Assembly (NCBI GenBank): GCA_038063975.1
Contig: JBBTTY010000012.1
Location: forward strand, 1 to 11,707
Reading direction: 5' to 3'
DNA length: 11,707 nt
Source: UBA6065 sp038063975
Lineage (GTDB): Bacteria; Patescibacteriota; Minisyncoccia; Phycocordibacterales; UBA6065
The position numbers were made by a program, and so were the translations under genes. Of this stretch, positions 11,100 through 11,707 are shown piece by piece. The notes under the pieces are model-generated. The model was not told the DNA's origin and did no database searches. It saw only the letters and a list, made by a program, of their open reading frames with translations. Positions within the stretch are counted from its first letter, which is position 1. Every line of letters starts with the position of its first letter.

Positions 11100-11212
11100 T
11101 CTGTCTTTGTGTTGAAAATTTTCTGATAAACCCATAACAACCCCATTAATTCTTGTGCGAGCGTGTGCGCCACATTCTCTACTTCAGCAACCGATATTTT
11201 TTTGAGACTCAT
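11093..11212 (-). pseudogene. Truncated Doc/Fic-family toxin gene remnant
   Basis: On the minus strand an ATG opens a 39-codon frame, starting MSLKKISVAEVENVAHTLAQ and continuing ELMG. As I recall the family, that opening resembles the first helix of death-on-curing (Doc) proteins of CPR bacteria (ISV-EVE-AH-LAQE-M). After residue ~24 the similarity stops (LLWVYQKIFNTKTDY, then a stop), and nothing like the Fic active site HPFxxGN(K/G)R exists downstream, because rplB occupies that DNA. The frame starts 21 nt after the stop of the minus-strand HTH antitoxin gene, the expected antitoxin-toxin order. I infer that a doc gene lost all but its first ~24 codons, with a breakpoint near 11140. The alternative is an unrelated small ORF. 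Confidence 0.45.
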
Positions 11213-11233
11213 TCTAGACATTCACGAGTTTGA

Positions 11234-11506
11234 TTATTCTTCTTTACCCAATCTTTCAAATGCTATTTTATATTCTTTTACAGCTTTTTTCACAACGCCC
11301 CTTATTTCATCTTTTTGTTCTGATGACACCAAGAAACCCAAAACGACATCCAAATCTGGTTTGGTAATTATGTAACTGTATCCAACTTTGACGGCTTTCA
11401 ATCTCCCAATTTTTATTTTTTTGAGGACAGCTTCGGGGCTGATTCGCATTATTTTGGCGACTTCAGTTGTAGAAAAGTATTGTTTTGCTTGGTTATTTTG
11501 TGACAT
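11234..11506 (-). CDS. Excisionase/MerR-type HTH protein, likely orphan Doc antitoxin
   Basis: The 90-residue protein opens with an excisionase-type helix-turn-helix (HTH_17-like): YFSTTEVAKIMRISPEAVLKKIKIGRLKAVKVGYSYIITKPDLD (10-53). A charged helical tail follows, SEQKDEIRGVVKKAVKEYKIAFERLGKEE (62-90). From memory, CPR genomes often pair such HTH proteins carrying an AVKEY...LGKE tail with a downstream Doc toxin, the tail acting like the toxin-neutralising helix of Phd. Here the following reading frame is only a Doc-like stub, so the antitoxin seems to be an orphan. A 26-bp inverted repeat lies 4 bp upstream of the start codon and is likely the operator. No Shine-Dalgarno is visible. The gene points toward rplB, tail to tail with the ribosomal operon. 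Confidence 0.75.
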   Translation of the reverse strand: MSQNNQAKQYFSTTEVAKIMRISPEAVLKKIKIGRLKAVKVGYSYIITKPDLDVVLGFLVSSEQKDEIRGVVKKAVKEYKIAFERLGKEE

Positions 11507-11509
11507 CTC

Positions 11510-11535
11510 TATAGGTTATCATATACTAACCTATA
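11510..11535. promoter_or_regulatory. Palindromic operator upstream of the minus-strand HTH gene
   Basis: TATAGGTTA (11510-11518) and TAACCTATA (11527-11535) form perfect 9-bp arms around TCATATAC, 4 bp from the HTH start codon. On the minus strand a -10-like TATGAT lies at 11523-11518, with a TTCACC -35-like box 18 bp upstream. This would put transcription initiation at or very near the start codon and the repressor site over the promoter. Confidence 0.6.
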
Positions 11536-11627
11536 ATACAAGGTGAAATGAAATTATAAAAATAATTGATTGAAAACAGGTCTGGTGGATAGATGAACCT
11601 TTTCCTAAGTTATTGCTTTACTGTGGG

Positions 11628-11707
11628 GTGCATAACTTTCCTTGCATAGAATATTGGGGGGGGGTAAACTGGCATAGTGAGTTTTGGTCCTCGAAATATC
11701 GCCCAAA
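11628..11707 (+). repeat. Dispersed ~80-nt repeat with G9 tract, copy 2 (cut by window end)
   Basis: This is the second copy of the repeat at 3027-3105, in the same orientation. Differences are CGC to TAT before the G tract, 9 Gs instead of 8, TTTCGG to TTTTGG, and ATCTCG to ATATCG. The C-to-T change keeps the small hairpin by replacing a C-G with a T-G (U-G) pair. The window ends at CGCCCAAA, the left arm of the terminator-like hairpin seen in copy 1, so the homology may continue beyond the edge. It lies 122 nt upstream (on the far side) of the minus-strand HTH gene start; no gene is seen in 11507-11627. Confidence 0.85.

Noticed and set aside
11163..11375. 70-codon plus-strand frame opposite the HTH gene
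   Set aside because: It is antisense to the HTH antitoxin gene, which has a clear domain and operator. The frame's Phe/Ser/Thr-rich composition indicates a shadow.

Overview
The window looks like chromosome from an uncultured Patescibacteria (CPR) bacterium, probably Parcubacteria-like. This is inferred from five signs: an AT-rich genome with many small toxin-antitoxin modules, ORF6N and excisionase-type HTH genes of the kind common in that group, a dockerin/TIG surface protein, ribosomal proteins S10 and L23 with Lys/Ala-rich N-terminal extensions, and core genes that mostly lack a Shine-Dalgarno sequence. No 16S gene is present to confirm it.

Layout, left to right. (1) Positions 1-1530 hold two genes for exported or membrane proteins of unknown function, in visibly more GC-rich DNA, closed by a strong intrinsic terminator. 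The larger gene has a clear Shine-Dalgarno site. (2) Positions 1545-3010 hold a possible signal-peptide gene stub, then an AbiEi/AbiEii toxin-antitoxin operon with a textbook promoter and a palindromic operator. (3) Positions 3027-3131 hold an ~80-nt dispersed repeat with a G tract, ending in a terminator-like hairpin. A second, ~93% identical copy runs off the right edge at 11628-11707. (4) Positions 3173-5176 encode a secreted multidomain dockerin protein. (5) Positions 5200-6923 hold tuf (EF-Tu) and rpsJ (S10), the normal junction of the str and S10 operons. (6) Positions 6926-8252 interrupt the S10 operon. They hold an ~188-nt multi-hairpin element bounded by a long inverted repeat, an ORF6N-domain gene containing a perfect 25-bp palindrome, and a ParD/RelE-type toxin-antitoxin pair with its own operator. 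(7) Positions 8290-11099 resume the operon as rplC-rplD-rplW-rplB, with a new promoter and a structured leader. (8) Positions 11093-11535, on the minus strand, hold an intact excisionase-type HTH antitoxin gene with a palindromic operator, followed by what looks like only the first ~24 codons of a Doc/Fic toxin gene. rpsS, which normally follows rplB, is absent here.

The main theme is a conserved translation operon broken into blocks (tuf-rpsJ and rplC-D-W-B) by small autoregulated toxin-antitoxin or regulator cassettes and structured non-coding elements. The two best candidates for something undescribed are the dispersed G-tract repeat with its terminator-like end and the multi-hairpin element after rpsJ. 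All functional assignments come from reading motifs, with no database search.
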